Source of the DNA: Colwellia sp. 39_35_sub15_T18
Lineage (GTDB): Bacteria > Pseudomonadota > Gammaproteobacteria > Enterobacterales > Alteromonadaceae
Length of the DNA: 64,000 nt
Reading direction: 5' to 3'
NCBI GenBank assembly: GCA_002162675.1
Contig: MAAE01000007.1
Span: 124,001 to 188,000 of the forward strand
Below the pieces are notes generated by a model. It worked only from the letters and a program-made list of their open reading frames with translations. It ran no database searches and was not told the origin of the DNA. How positions within the stretch are numbered: the stretch's first letter is position 1; every line of letters starts with the position of its first letter. The position numbers and the translations under genes were made by a program. Shown here in pieces: positions 10,760 through 19,620 of the stretch.

Positions 10760-11983
10760 CTAAAACCAATACATAAGGTGCATGGCCCATAATTGCCAAC
10801 TTTCATTATCATTCACTTCTGGATTTGGTAAAATAACAGGTGTCAATCTGGCCGCCCCCTCGATGTAATGATATTCAAATTGCAAGCGCAGATTGTCAGC
10901 CAAATCGTACGATAAACCCAAGGTAGCATCGTGTTGGTAACCAAAATAATTAGGAACAAAACCTCCCGTGCTAGCTTCTAATTCTCGGCCACTTCGATCA
11001 TCTTTATTGGCATAGTAACGTTCGTATCTCGCTAGTAAAGTTAAATCACTATTAACCTTATATCGAGATTGAACATAAATACCTTGACCTATACTATCCC
11101 GATGAAAATTGTCAAAATAAAAATCTTCTAGAACAAACCGCTCTTGTAATACTTCACCACTAAACTCCCAGTTTTCACCTTCATACAACACATTAGCAAT
11201 GACACGCTGTAAAGTAATATCGGCATCTATAAACATATCGCCTTGCGCTACTGCCTCATATTCAAAGTCACTGTCGAGTAAGGCCAAACCAAAACGCCAA
11301 GAAGATAAAAGCGGTTGCCAATACAGGCTTGTTTGCAAATCATAGCTATGTTTCATCTCGCCAAGAGCAAAATCCCCCATAACAATTTTAGTTTGCTCAT
11401 TCGAAATAGAAGAAGAACCGGTACTGATATTAAAATCAAAATTACCTAAAGTATCAGAACTATGGCTTATTTTTAGCGCACCACCATCAGCACCCACAGA
11501 GATATCACGAAAACCATCAAAATAGACCGATTGTGGCAAAATAATACTGGGCCGAGTAAAAGGAATATCGCGCGTACTTGAGTACAGCCAATGGTAATTT
11601 TTATAACGGCCAAGATAAAAATTCACCTGCCAGTTTTCATTGCTATAAGCCGACCAGTCTAATAACGCGTAATCAACCCTTACCCCATCGTCATAGCGAT
11701 TGCCACCATCTAGGTACACTATTTGACCGGCTAGCCTTAATGTTTGCGTTAAACTATATGAAGCATTTAAACCAATCTCTGTTAATTCAGTTGATAAAGC
11801 ACCGTCATCATTAACATAGTTGCTGCCATTAACGTCAATGATACCTTGGGCAGCAAAACCGTGAACTTGAAAGTTTTCACCCTGACAATAACCACTCATC
11901 ATCAAGCCAACAGATGTCATGTTTAATATGAGTAAGGTACGCATTTTTATGCGCTGGAAATTACTTTTCAATATTGATGACAT
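10760..11983 (-). CDS. Outer-membrane beta-barrel (porin-like) protein
   Basis: 407 residues. The ATG at 11983 has a strong AAAGGAG six bases upstream and overlaps the preceding gene by 23 bp; a downstream ATG at 11944 would give a tighter signal peptide (MRTLLILNMTSVGLMMSGYC). The mature part shows alternating amphipathic strands rich in Tyr, Trp and Asp, and ends in the sequence LMYWF with the terminal aromatic residue typical of BAM-inserted barrels. I do not recognise a specific family or substrate. Coupled translation with the periplasmic binding-like protein upstream and the GGDEF-EAL gene downstream suggests one envelope sensing or uptake unit. Confidence 0.85.
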   Translation of the reverse strand: MSSILKSNFQRIKMRTLLILNMTSVGLMMSGYCQGENFQVHGFAAQGIIDVNGSNYVNDDGALSTELTEIGLNASYSLTQTLRLAGQIVYLDGGNRYDDGVRVDYALLDWSAYSNENWQVNFYLGRYKNYHWLYSSTRDIPFTRPSIILPQSVYFDGFRDISVGADGGALKISHSSDTLGNFDFNISTGSSSISNEQTKIVMGDFALGEMKHSYDLQTSLYWQPLLSSWRFGLALLDSDFEYEAVAQGDMFIDADITLQRVIANVLYEGENWEFSGEVLQERFVLEDFYFDNFHRDSIGQGIYVQSRYKVNSDLTLLARYERYYANKDDRSGRELEASTGGFVPNYFGYQHDATLGLSYDLADNLRLQFEYHYIEGAARLTPVILPNPEVNDNESWQLWAMHLMYWF

Positions 11984-12386
11984 TTACGACTCCTTTGTCG
12001 ACAATTGTTTCGGCATAACCTATGGCACCAGGAGTTTTCATCACAGCAACGATAAGTGCCTCTGGCGTGCTAACGAGAATAGGCGCAACACCAAGACCTG
12101 AGTAGGTTAATTTATTCCAAATTCGCTCAAGTTGATAAGGGAAAATTTGCAAACGTTCCTTACTGAAACGCTGATGCAATGAATGCTGCTTTGGTAAAAC
12201 AAACACAACAATAGGCTGGCCATCAGGCCACTGAGTTTGACGCATAGTATAAATACGACGCAATTGAGATGTAGTGACATTGTTCTCACTTACTGACAGG
12301 TGCACAATAACGTCAACAGCATTCACTGTTGGACTAAAGCTACCCAGAAAAATAAGTAAGCACAAAAAATATAGTGTTTTGATAAT
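11961..12386 (-). CDS. Short periplasmic phosphate-binding (PstS-like) protein
   Basis: About 140 residues with a signal peptide (IKTLYFLCLLIFLGSFSPTV, cleavage near NAVDV). The body resembles PstS-like substrate-binding domains: SENNVTTSQLRRIYTMRQTQ, WPDGQPIVVFVLP, ERIWNKLTYSG and PGAIGYAE. It is much shorter than full PstS (over 300 residues), so it is a single-lobe variant. The start is unusual. There is no in-frame ATG; an AAGGA at 12395-12391 points to ATT (12386) or ATC (12383), whereas the TTG at 12365 has no ribosome site and would lose the charged n-region. First gene of the operon with the barrel and GGDEF-EAL proteins. Confidence 0.8.
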   Translation of the reverse strand: MIKTLYFLCLLIFLGSFSPTVNAVDVIVHLSVSENNVTTSQLRRIYTMRQTQWPDGQPIVVFVLPKQHSLHQRFSKERLQIFPYQLERIWNKLTYSGLGVAPILVSTPEALIVAVMKTPGAIGYAETIVDKGVVNVINIEK

Positions 12387-12928
12387 ACAGTCCTTGCTAC
12401 ACCAATTATTAAGCGGGGGAATTTAATAGGATTGGTGTTAGCTACAAGAAAAACTCAAACAAATAAATTATAGCTTATTGAAAATGTTATACAAAGGTTC
12501 ACATTTTTAAACAAGGTATCAGAATTTACCCTTAAATTACAACCATTAGTTTTTAACTAAGGCTCAGTATGAACAACCATGACATCAACATTCATCATTA
12601 AAGTTAACCATTTGATAATAAAAATAAAATTGCAATTCATCACCATAAAATCAACTTAACCAACAATCAACGACTCCTTTAAAAACAACAATTCCCTTAT
12701 AAAACATAACCTTAGTTAATCGCCAACGCTCTATAAAGTGTAGCCTTAAAAAGGAAAAAACACCAAAAAACTTGCCCCTAAAGAGATAAGACCAGTATTT
12801 TGCTGCTATATTCTTCGAAATACCCCATAATATCGTTAATATTAAAAAAAATGCTTTTTTAATTCACAGCATTAACGTTTTGTGTAATTATCAATGAAAT
12901 TTTTATTTTAAAGGTGTTTTTACCGAAG
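12387..12928. other. Intergenic region between the sensing operon and aroQ
   Basis: About 540 bp of very AT-rich DNA without a credible reading frame. It must hold divergent promoters for the PstS-like operon and aroQ. No recognisable riboswitch, operator or mobile element was seen; a weak inverted repeat (AATGC...GCATT) lies near 12850-12890. Confidence 0.6.
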
Positions 12929-13378
12929 ATGACTGCAAAATTCAAAGTTTTAGTATTAAATGGCCCTAATTTAAACATGCTAGGTAAGCGAGAGCCTGAA
13001 ATTTATGGTGCTCAAACCTTAGTTGAAATAATTGAACAGTTAACAATACAAGCCGAAGCACAGCAAATTGCCTTAACACATTTACAAGCTAACGCTGAAC
13101 ACCAAATAATTGAGGCTATACATCAAGCGTTCAAAAAAATAGATTTTATTATTATTAACCCTGCCGCGTTTACCCACACAAGTGTCGCTATACGCGATGC
13201 ATTGTTATCGGTAGCAATTCCTTTTGTTGAAGTGCATTTATCAAACGTACACGCGCGAGAAGAATTTAGACAGCACTCTTATTTGTCCGATGTTGCCACA
13301 GGTGTTATTTGTGGATTAGGCGCCAAGGGTTACGGCTATGCACTTGATTTTGCAAAAACATATTTAGAAAACAAATAA
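12929..13378 (+). CDS. aroQ: Type II 3-dehydroquinate dehydratase
   Basis: 149 residues. Catalyses the third step of the shikimate pathway, 3-dehydroquinate to 3-dehydroshikimate. The N-terminus [20 protein letters not shown] has the family signature NGPNLNMLG and the catalytic tyrosine in EIYG; the conserved NPAAFTHTS and the ending [14 protein letters not shown]...S are present. The ATG at 12929 is chosen because family members start two to four residues before [10 protein letters not shown]; a GTG five codons earlier is possible. It heads the aroQ-accB-accC block common in Shewanella, Vibrio and relatives. Confidence 0.95.
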   Translation: MTAKFKVLVLNGPNLNMLGKREPEIYGAQTLVEIIEQLTIQAEAQQIALTHLQANAEHQIIEAIHQAFKKIDFIIINPAAFTHTSVAIRDALLSVAIPFVEVHLSNVHAREEFRQHSYLSDVATGVICGLGAKGYGYALDFAKTYLENK

Positions 13379-13381
13379 CCA

Positions 13382-13427
13382 ATATAAAGGGGCTTTCGAA
13401 GCTATTCGAATAAAGCTTCCTTTATAT
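13382..13427 (+). promoter_or_regulatory. Strong hairpin between aroQ and accB
   Basis: Perfect 9-bp outer stem ATATAAAGG/CCTTTATAT (13382-13390 and 13419-13427), an inner GCTTT/AAAGC pairing, and a CGAA...TTCG tip. There is no T-run, so it is more likely an mRNA processing, stability or regulatory hairpin ahead of accB than a terminator. In E. coli the accBC leader is also regulated, by AccB, but no homology to that leader is claimed. Confidence 0.5.
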
Positions 13428-13463
13428 CATTAATTTTAGCTTAAACGCAGATAAGGTATCACA

Positions 13464-13916
13464 ATGGATATTCGTAAAATTAAAAAACTCATTGAATTAG
13501 TTGAAGAGTCAGGCATTAATGAATTAGAAATTTCAGAAGGTGAAGAGTCGGTACGCATAAGTCGTGGCGCACCTATTATGCAAGCTGCCCCTATTATGCA
13601 AGCTGCCCCTATGATGCAAACAGCTCCTGCGCCAGTTAGTGCCGCAGCACCCGCTGCTGAAGCTGGCGCACCGGTATTATCAGGACATATAGTTCGCTCT
13701 CCTATGGTGGGTACTTTCTATGGTTCTGCATCTCCTGATGCACCAGCATTTGTTGAAGTAGGTCAACATGTCAATGCTGGCGATACTTTATGTATTGTTG
13801 AAGCAATGAAAATGATGAACCAAATTGAAGCCGACAAATCGGGTGTTGTTAAAGAAATTTTAGCGCAAAACGAAGATGCTATTGAATTTGATCAACCGCT
13901 ATTCATCATTGAATAA
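13464..13916 (+). CDS. accB: Biotin carboxyl carrier protein of acetyl-CoA carboxylase
   Basis: 150 residues. Carries the biotin that shuttles carboxyl groups in the first step of fatty-acid synthesis. It starts [20 protein letters not shown], has an Ala/Pro/Met-rich linker containing three tandem APIMQA-type units (about residues 36-53), and ends with the biotinyl domain in which K116 of EAMKMM is the biotinylation site. The start has AAGG seven bases upstream. It is followed 23 bp later by accC, the standard accBC operon. Confidence 0.98.
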   Translation: MDIRKIKKLIELVEESGINELEISEGEESVRISRGAPIMQAAPIMQAAPMMQTAPAPVSAAAPAAEAGAPVLSGHIVRSPMVGTFYGSASPDAPAFVEVGQHVNAGDTLCIVEAMKMMNQIEADKSGVVKEILAQNEDAIEFDQPLFIIE

Positions 13917-13939
13917 GCCCAACCTAAAAGGGTCATTCC

Positions 13940-15286
13940 ATGTTAGATAAAGTTGTTATCGCCAATCGTGGCGAAATTGCCTTAAGAATATTACGCGCCT
14001 GTAAAGAGCTCGGTATTAAAACCGTTGCTGTACATTCAACCGCTGATAAAAACTTGAAGCATGTACTATTAGCCGATGAAACTATATGTATTGGTAAAGC
14101 TTCTGCACTTGATAGTTATTTAAATGCGCCAGCCATTATCACCGCAGCCGAAGTCACCAATTCTGTTGCTATTCATCCCGGTTATGGCTTTTTAGCTGAA
14201 AATGCTGATTTTGCTGAACAAGTTGAAAAATCTGGTTTTGCGTTCATTGGTCCAAAAGCTGAAAGCATCCGCATTATGGGTGATAAAGTTGCCGCTATTC
14301 GTGCCATGAAAGCCGCTGGCGTTCCTTGTGTTCCTGGCTCAGACGGCCCATTAACTGATGATGAAGACGCTAATAAAGCGCATGCTAAACGCATAGGCTA
14401 CCCTATTATTGTTAAAGCAGCTGGCGGCGGCGGTGGTCGTGGTATGCGTGTTGTTCGCAATGAAGAAGAACTCGTTGAATCAATTGCCTTAACAAAAAAA
14501 GAAGCCGGTACAATTTTCAAAAATGATATGGTGTACATGGAAAAATTCCTTGAAAATCCGCGTCATGTTGAAATTCAAATTATCGCCGACGGTCAAGGTA
14601 GCGCCATTCATTTAGGTGAACGTGATTGCTCAATGCAGCGTCGTCATCAAAAAGTCGTTGAAGAAGCACCCGCACCAGGAATTACCCCTGAAATGCGCGC
14701 TAAAATTGGTGAACGCTGTTGCAATGCCTGTATTGAAATAAACTACCGCGGTGCGGGTACATTTGAATTTTTATATGAAAATGGTGAGTTCTACTTCATT
14801 GAAATGAACACTCGTATTCAAGTTGAGCATCCCGTGACTGAAATGATCACTGGCGTTGACTTAATCAAAGAGCAATTACGCATTGCTGCCGGTCAGCCAT
14901 TGTCTTACACCCAAGACGATATTAAAATTGCTGGCCATTCAATTGAGTGTCGTATTAACGCTGAAGATCCGCGTACTTTTATTCCTTCACCGGGTAAAAT
15001 TACTCGTTTCCACCCGCCGGGCGGACTGGGCGTACGTTGGGACTCTCATATTTATGCTGACTATTCAGTACCACCACATTATGACTCTATGATTGGTAAG
15101 TTAATTACTTGGGGTGATAACCGTGACGTTGCTATGGCTCGTATGCGCAATGCACTGTCTGAATTAGTGATTGATGGTATTAAAACCAATATCACCTTGC
15201 ACCAAGATATTTTGAACGATCAAGGCTTTGTTAACGGCGGCGCTAATATTCATTATTTAGAGAAAAAACTAGCTGAATCTGAATAA
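13940..15286 (+). CDS. accC: Biotin carboxylase subunit of acetyl-CoA carboxylase
   Basis: 448 residues, about the E. coli length. ATP-dependent carboxylation of the biotin on AccB. The start [20 protein letters not shown] is canonical. The glycine-rich ATP-grasp loop [14 protein letters not shown] (near residue 160), [20 protein letters not shown] and the catalytic [16 protein letters not shown] (near residue 290) are all present. Cotranscribed with accB and closed by a terminator at 15311-15338. The prmA-dusB-fis genes that often follow accC in related genera are absent here. Confidence 0.99.
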   Translation: MLDKVVIANRGEIALRILRACKELGIKTVAVHSTADKNLKHVLLADETICIGKASALDSYLNAPAIITAAEVTNSVAIHPGYGFLAENADFAEQVEKSGFAFIGPKAESIRIMGDKVAAIRAMKAAGVPCVPGSDGPLTDDEDANKAHAKRIGYPIIVKAAGGGGGRGMRVVRNEEELVESIALTKKEAGTIFKNDMVYMEKFLENPRHVEIQIIADGQGSAIHLGERDCSMQRRHQKVVEEAPAPGITPEMRAKIGERCCNACIEINYRGAGTFEFLYENGEFYFIEMNTRIQVEHPVTEMITGVDLIKEQLRIAAGQPLSYTQDDIKIAGHSIECRINAEDPRTFIPSPGKITRFHPPGGLGVRWDSHIYADYSVPPHYDSMIGKLITWGDNRDVAMARMRNALSELVIDGIKTNITLHQDILNDQGFVNGGANIHYLEKKLAESE

Positions 15287-15310
15287 CACACCAGCAAATA
15301 AAACACTTTT

Positions 15311-15338
15311 AAAAGCTCTGCATTCGTAGGGCTTTTTT
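15311..15338 (+). terminator. Rho-independent terminator of accBC
   Basis: Stem AAAAGCTCT/AGGGCTTTT (nine pairs with one G-U, 15311-15319 and 15328-15336) followed by a T-run, 25 bp after the accC stop. Confidence 0.9.
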
Positions 15339-15406
15339 GTTTGCTCGTCTTTAAGGTATAATACCAATTGCTATAATGCTACCAAACGATTAATTGAGAT
15401 TTAATC

Positions 15407-15562
15407 ATGACCGAACAACTAGAAAAACCTTTTCCTCCTGCCGACGATGATTGTTGTGGCGGCGGCGCTTGCAACCCGTGTGTATGGGATCATTATTATG
15501 CCGAATTGCAACAATGGCGCGTTGCTGAAGCCAAAAGAAAAGAGCAACTACAAACTGAGTAA
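15407..15562 (+). CDS. Small oxidoreductase-like cysteine-rich protein (PF09791 type)
   Basis: A 51-residue protein, MTEQLEKPFPPADDDCCGGG then ACNPCVWDHYYAELQQWR and a short basic tail. The pattern CCGGGACNPCVWDxYY is the signature of the oxidoreductase-like domain (PF09791), also found at the N-terminus of some larger eukaryotic proteins. Four cysteines in a compact cluster suggest metal or redox binding; no biochemical role is established that I know of. ATG at 15407 with a weak purine-rich site (TTGAGAT). It stands alone between the accBC terminator and a lipoprotein gene. Confidence 0.8.
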   Translation: MTEQLEKPFPPADDDCCGGGACNPCVWDHYYAELQQWRVAEAKRKEQLQTE

Positions 15563-15704
15563 ATCCTCTTAACAGCAAAAAGTCATAACGATTGCAATGG
15601 CTTTCATCGTATAACACCTGCCTTTCTCCCATACTATTCCTGTCACCATTAGGTAGTTACTAAAATAGCCAGCTCCCCCTTCTTGTCACTAAATCGCAAT
15701 CAAA

Positions 15705-15722
15705 CTGTAATGTGGTTTTCAT
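15705..15722 (+). promoter_or_regulatory. Possible PhoB box
   Basis: CTGTAAT-GTGG-TTTTCAT resembles the two 7-mer direct repeats of a Pho box (CTGTCAT, 4-bp gap, CTGTCAT), with one mismatch in the first half and two in the second. It lies 76 bp upstream of a phytase-like lipoprotein gene, a plausible phosphate-starvation target. Only suggestive. Confidence 0.3.
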
Positions 15723-15797
15723 TAACTCTTAATATTTCCAATTTATGCTTTCCCAATCTGTAAATAAATATATCTATTAAAATATAAAAGGGAAAAA

Positions 15798-17354
15798 ATG
15801 AAACACACTAAATTAACTTTAGCTTTACTTGCTACCTTAGGTTTGGCTGCATGTGGTGATGATGGAGACCAAGGCGCGCAAGGAACTAATGGCCTAAACA
15901 GCTTAATTGCTCATGAAACATTAGCACTAGGTAACGACGAGTGTGTTTTCGGTGGTTTAAAAATAACCTCTGGTTTAGATACTGATGCTGACAATGTATT
16001 AGCTGACGGCGAAGTAACCAGCACCAGCACTAACTGTAACGTAAATCCTGTAAATGCATCAGGTTCACCATTACCTTACACGGTACTGCGCGCTGATATT
16101 GATAATGGCGCCATGCCCGGCAGCTTTATGGAAGTTCGCAACGGAGGCTATGGCTCTGACATGGTCGCGCACCCTACCGAACCTACTCGTTTTTATGCCT
16201 TAACTGACCGTGGCCCTAATGCTACCTTTACGGGTGAGCAAGGCAAAGGCAAAAAATTCCCAACCCCTGATTACACGCCACGCATTGGCTTATTCGAGTT
16301 ACAAGCAAATGGTGACGTAAAAAAAATCTCCGACATTTTATTAAAGCGTCCTGATGGCACACTGATAACGGGTTTACCGAATACTGCGGCATTAGGTGGC
16401 ACAGGTGAAACCCCCTATGATGCCGATGGCAACGTCATTGTTGAAGATATGGACTTACCCTTTGACGAAACCACCAACCCAATTAAATTGGATGACTACG
16501 GTTTAGACGGTGAAGGTTTAGTCGCCTTATCTGACGGCACATTCTGGATAAGTGATGAATACGGCCCGCATATAGTTCATTTTAATGCTGACGGTGTTGA
16601 AATTGGTCGCATTAATGCCTTTGCTGACGATACCCGCAATACTTTTACCTTGCCTGCAGAGTTTGCTAACCGTCGTGCTAACCGTGGCATGGAAGGCCTA
16701 GCCGTCACACCCGATGAAAAAACATTAGTCGGTATCATGCAATCGACCATGTACAACCCAAGCAGCGCCGTTAAAGTTAATGACATAGTACGTATTGTTA
16801 CGGTTAACTTAACTGACGGCGTAGTTAGTCAATATCTATATAAGCAAGAAAAAACACAAAACTCACAATCTGGCATTGTTGCCTTAAGTAACACTGAATT
16901 TGTCGTCATTGAGCGTGATGGTAGTTTCTATAACGAAGATGCTTCCGCAATGAAGCACCTGTATAAAATTGACATCAGTAATGCTACTGATTTAGAAAGC
17001 ATTGCTGCCGCTGGTGATACCACACAAGACGAGGCATTAGGTCTGCTAATCGCAGGCAAAACGTTAGAAGAAGTAGCGTTAGAAGCCGACGGTTGGACCA
17101 CTATTGCTAACGCAGGTATTGAAACTATTAGCAAAACTTTATTAGTTGATTTAGTTGCAGAAACGAGTTACCCGCACGACAAATTAGAAGGAATGTGGTT
17201 AATCAACGATAGCACTATTGGTGTCTTAAACGATGATGATTTTGCTACCTGGGCATCAGGTGGCGTGTTAGAGCAAAAATATCTAGATGCGGGTCAAACA
17301 ATCATTGATGGCAACCGTTTATACATCATCGAAAATGTTGATTTAGCAAACTAA
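15798..17354 (+). CDS. Phytase-like esterase-domain lipoprotein
   Basis: 518 residues. A lipoprotein signal peptide (LALLATLGLAAC, lipid-attached Cys at about 19) is followed by a Gly-rich GDDGDQGAQGTNG stretch and a small cysteine-containing domain (NDECVFGGLKI ... DTDADNVLADGEV ... CNV) with calcium-loop-like Asp spacing. The main domain (about 95-510) matches the 'esterase-like activity of phytase' family: GPNATFTG, DGEGLVALSDGTFWISDEYG (near residue 240), RGMEGLAVTPDEKTLVG and a C-terminal KLEGMWLINDSTIGVLNDDD. It is probably a beta-propeller phosphoesterase anchored in the envelope. The substrate is unknown. Good ribosome site AAAGGG. Confidence 0.85.
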   Translation: MKHTKLTLALLATLGLAACGDDGDQGAQGTNGLNSLIAHETLALGNDECVFGGLKITSGLDTDADNVLADGEVTSTSTNCNVNPVNASGSPLPYTVLRADIDNGAMPGSFMEVRNGGYGSDMVAHPTEPTRFYALTDRGPNATFTGEQGKGKKFPTPDYTPRIGLFELQANGDVKKISDILLKRPDGTLITGLPNTAALGGTGETPYDADGNVIVEDMDLPFDETTNPIKLDDYGLDGEGLVALSDGTFWISDEYGPHIVHFNADGVEIGRINAFADDTRNTFTLPAEFANRRANRGMEGLAVTPDEKTLVGIMQSTMYNPSSAVKVNDIVRIVTVNLTDGVVSQYLYKQEKTQNSQSGIVALSNTEFVVIERDGSFYNEDASAMKHLYKIDISNATDLESIAAAGDTTQDEALGLLIAGKTLEEVALEADGWTTIANAGIETISKTLLVDLVAETSYPHDKLEGMWLINDSTIGVLNDDDFATWASGGVLEQKYLDAGQTIIDGNRLYIIENVDLAN

Positions 17355-17765
17355 GTTTTATTAATTTTATGAGTATCACTTTAGTCATTTAACAGCACTA
17401 GCATGGCTGCGTTCAGCAATAACCTGTCGCAGCTATGTTGCCAAGTCAATTGACAAAGCGCCCCTGATTCGAGCCATAATTTCACGTTAACGTCAGTATT
17501 AGCACAAACAAAAAACAACACTTACCTAGTATTAATCTAACATTCATCTAACATTTCAAAAATATTGCTGCCCTCTATTTTCAAAGTAGGCAATCGCATA
17601 AATTAATCTCTCGCCTCGATACTAAAAACACTATACATTCAGTTAACATTGCTAATAATGGCAATATGTTTCATTTTGATGAAAGCTGATACTTTAAAAA
17701 CCTTTTTATCAAACGGTTAAATGGTTCAGGTATATTATTTATTAAATAACGAACGGTATGTATTT
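17355..17765. other. Intergenic region before ggt
   Basis: About 410 bp without a credible gene. A GCTGCG...CGCAGC inverted repeat at about 17406-17433 may be a weak terminator for the phytase-like gene. The rest is AT-rich promoter DNA for ggt. A frame extension of ggt to an ATG at 17721 exists but lacks support. Confidence 0.5.
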
Positions 17766-19418
17766 ATGAAATTTAAGGTTTTATTAGTTAGTTTAGTGTT
17801 TACTTATTCTTCTCTATTGTTTGCTGGTAACCCACAAGGGGCGGTTGCCATGCCGGATAGCTACAGTGCCGACGCAGCTATCAAAACATTAAAACAAGGT
17901 GGTAATGCTATCGATGCCGCTATTACCGCGCAATTTGTTTTAGCCGTGACTTTACCTGAAGCAGGTAATATCGGCGGCGGCGGTTTTATGTTAGTGCATA
18001 AAGATGGACAAGATGATTTTATTGATTATCGAGAAACAGCCCCCTTAACCGCCAGTAGAGACATGTATTTAGATGAAAATGGTGAGGTGATCCCTTACAA
18101 GTCTGTTTATGGTATTTTTTCCTCAGGCGTTCCAGGAACCGTAGCAGGCATGTGGTTAGCACATCAAAAATACGGTTCTCTACCATGGAAAACCTTAGTA
18201 CAACCTGCAATTGACTTAGCTGAGCAAGGCTTTATTGTGCACCCAAAACTAGGCAGTAATATCAATCGTTATATTAAGCGTATGGAAAACAAAGGCCTTG
18301 TAGTTAACTTTGCTAGCTACTTCTCAAACGCAACGTCGAATAAACTTTTTAAACAGCCCGAGTTGGCTAGCACCATGATTCGCATTAGAGACAAAGGCAA
18401 GCAAGGATTTTATCAAGGTAAAACCGCTGACTTAATTGCCGACTTTATGAAGAAAAATGGTGGTTTAATCAGCCATAAAGATTTAGCGGCTTATCAAGCA
18501 AAATCAAGAATGCCCATCAGTGCCAATTGGAATGGCTACAAAGTGCTGACATCACCACCACCAAGCTCAGGTGGTATTGCTATTTTACAGTGGCTTAAAA
18601 TGTATCAATTAACAGCGCCAGTAAAACAAGTAGCTCATAATTCAACACCATACATACACTTATTAGCTGAAATTGGTAAACGCGTGTTTGCTGATCGGGC
18701 GCAATATTTAGGTGATCCTGATTTTATTGCTGTACCACAGCAGCAGTTGATTTCAGATGATTACCTAGCTATGCGCACCCAAGGTATAACATTGAATAAA
18801 ATATCAACCACTGAAAAAATTCAAGCGGGTATTATCGAAAGCGAACAAACCACCCATTTTTCGGTGGTCGACAAATGGGGCAACGCTGTCTCAAATACCA
18901 CCACCTTAAACCTAGGTTTTGGTAGTGGTATGGTGGTGACGGGTGCTGGCTTTATTTTAAATGACGAAATGGATGATTTTAGCGCTAAGCCGGGCGTTGC
19001 TAATGTTTTTGGCGCTTTAGGTGGCGTCGCTAATGAAATTCAACCACAAAAACGTATGCTGTCATCAATGACTCCCACCATAGTGTTAAAAGACGATAAC
19101 ATTTTTATGGTGACCGGCTCTCCCGGTGGTACCACCATTATCAGCTCAGTATACCAGTCTATTTTAAACGTGATTGAATACGACATGACCGCCGTTCAAG
19201 CAGCAAATGCTCCGCGTTTTCATCATCAACTTTGGCCAAAAAATGTGATTCGCCACCATAACGGCATTCACAACGATGTTAAGTCTGAGTTAGTAACGAT
19301 GGGGTATAAGCTGGGCAATCGTAACTTTGGCGATATGCACATTATTGTCAACCGCGATGGTAAATTAGATGCTGGCTCCCAAGCTAGTGGCCGTGGTAAG
19401 TCGATAGTCATCCATTAA
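17766..19418 (+). CDS. ggt: Gamma-glutamyltransferase
   Basis: About 550 residues from the ATG at 17766, chosen because it begins a good signal peptide (MKFKVLLVSLVFTYSSLLFA); an ATG at 17721 would bury it. The enzyme cleaves glutathione and other gamma-glutamyl compounds in the periplasm. It is made as a proenzyme that self-cleaves before the nucleophile, here T362 in EQTTHFSVVD. Conserved family segments: GGNAIDAAITAQFVLAVTLP, NIGGGGFMLVH, DYRETAP, PPPSSGGIAILQWL and the lid or oxyanion region LSSMTPTIV...GSPGG. All catalytic parts are present. Monocistronic, with a terminator shared with convergent ssb. Confidence 0.97.
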   Translation: MKFKVLLVSLVFTYSSLLFAGNPQGAVAMPDSYSADAAIKTLKQGGNAIDAAITAQFVLAVTLPEAGNIGGGGFMLVHKDGQDDFIDYRETAPLTASRDMYLDENGEVIPYKSVYGIFSSGVPGTVAGMWLAHQKYGSLPWKTLVQPAIDLAEQGFIVHPKLGSNINRYIKRMENKGLVVNFASYFSNATSNKLFKQPELASTMIRIRDKGKQGFYQGKTADLIADFMKKNGGLISHKDLAAYQAKSRMPISANWNGYKVLTSPPPSSGGIAILQWLKMYQLTAPVKQVAHNSTPYIHLLAEIGKRVFADRAQYLGDPDFIAVPQQQLISDDYLAMRTQGITLNKISTTEKIQAGIIESEQTTHFSVVDKWGNAVSNTTTLNLGFGSGMVVTGAGFILNDEMDDFSAKPGVANVFGALGGVANEIQPQKRMLSSMTPTIVLKDDNIFMVTGSPGGTTIISSVYQSILNVIEYDMTAVQAANAPRFHHQLWPKNVIRHHNGIHNDVKSELVTMGYKLGNRNFGDMHIIVNRDGKLDAGSQASGRGKSIVIH

Positions 19419-19541
19419 TGGATGCCAAGTTTTATTACCTCTGGTGTTTTAATATTCTAGTCATTATTGCTGGGCTTGATTCGTGCAGTTCCGATTAGTT
19501 GTCAAATTGTTTTCAAAGCATACACCCATATAAAAACAAAA

Positions 19542-19563
19542 AACCCAGCAAAAATGCTGGGTT
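19542..19563 (-). terminator. Terminator of ssb (bidirectional)
   Basis: Perfect stem AACCCAGCA/TGCTGGGTT with an AAAA loop. On the minus strand it is followed by a long T-rich run, fitting the end of ssb; on the plus strand it may also stop ggt transcripts. Confidence 0.88.
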
Positions 19564-19620
19564 CAATAAAATAATTTAGTTAATATAAGTTTATATTAAC
19601 ACTTTTAGATTAAGCGTAAG

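Noticed and set aside
17721..17765. Upstream start of ggt
   Set aside because: The extension would place 15 residues in front of a complete signal peptide; the ATG at 17766 is better.
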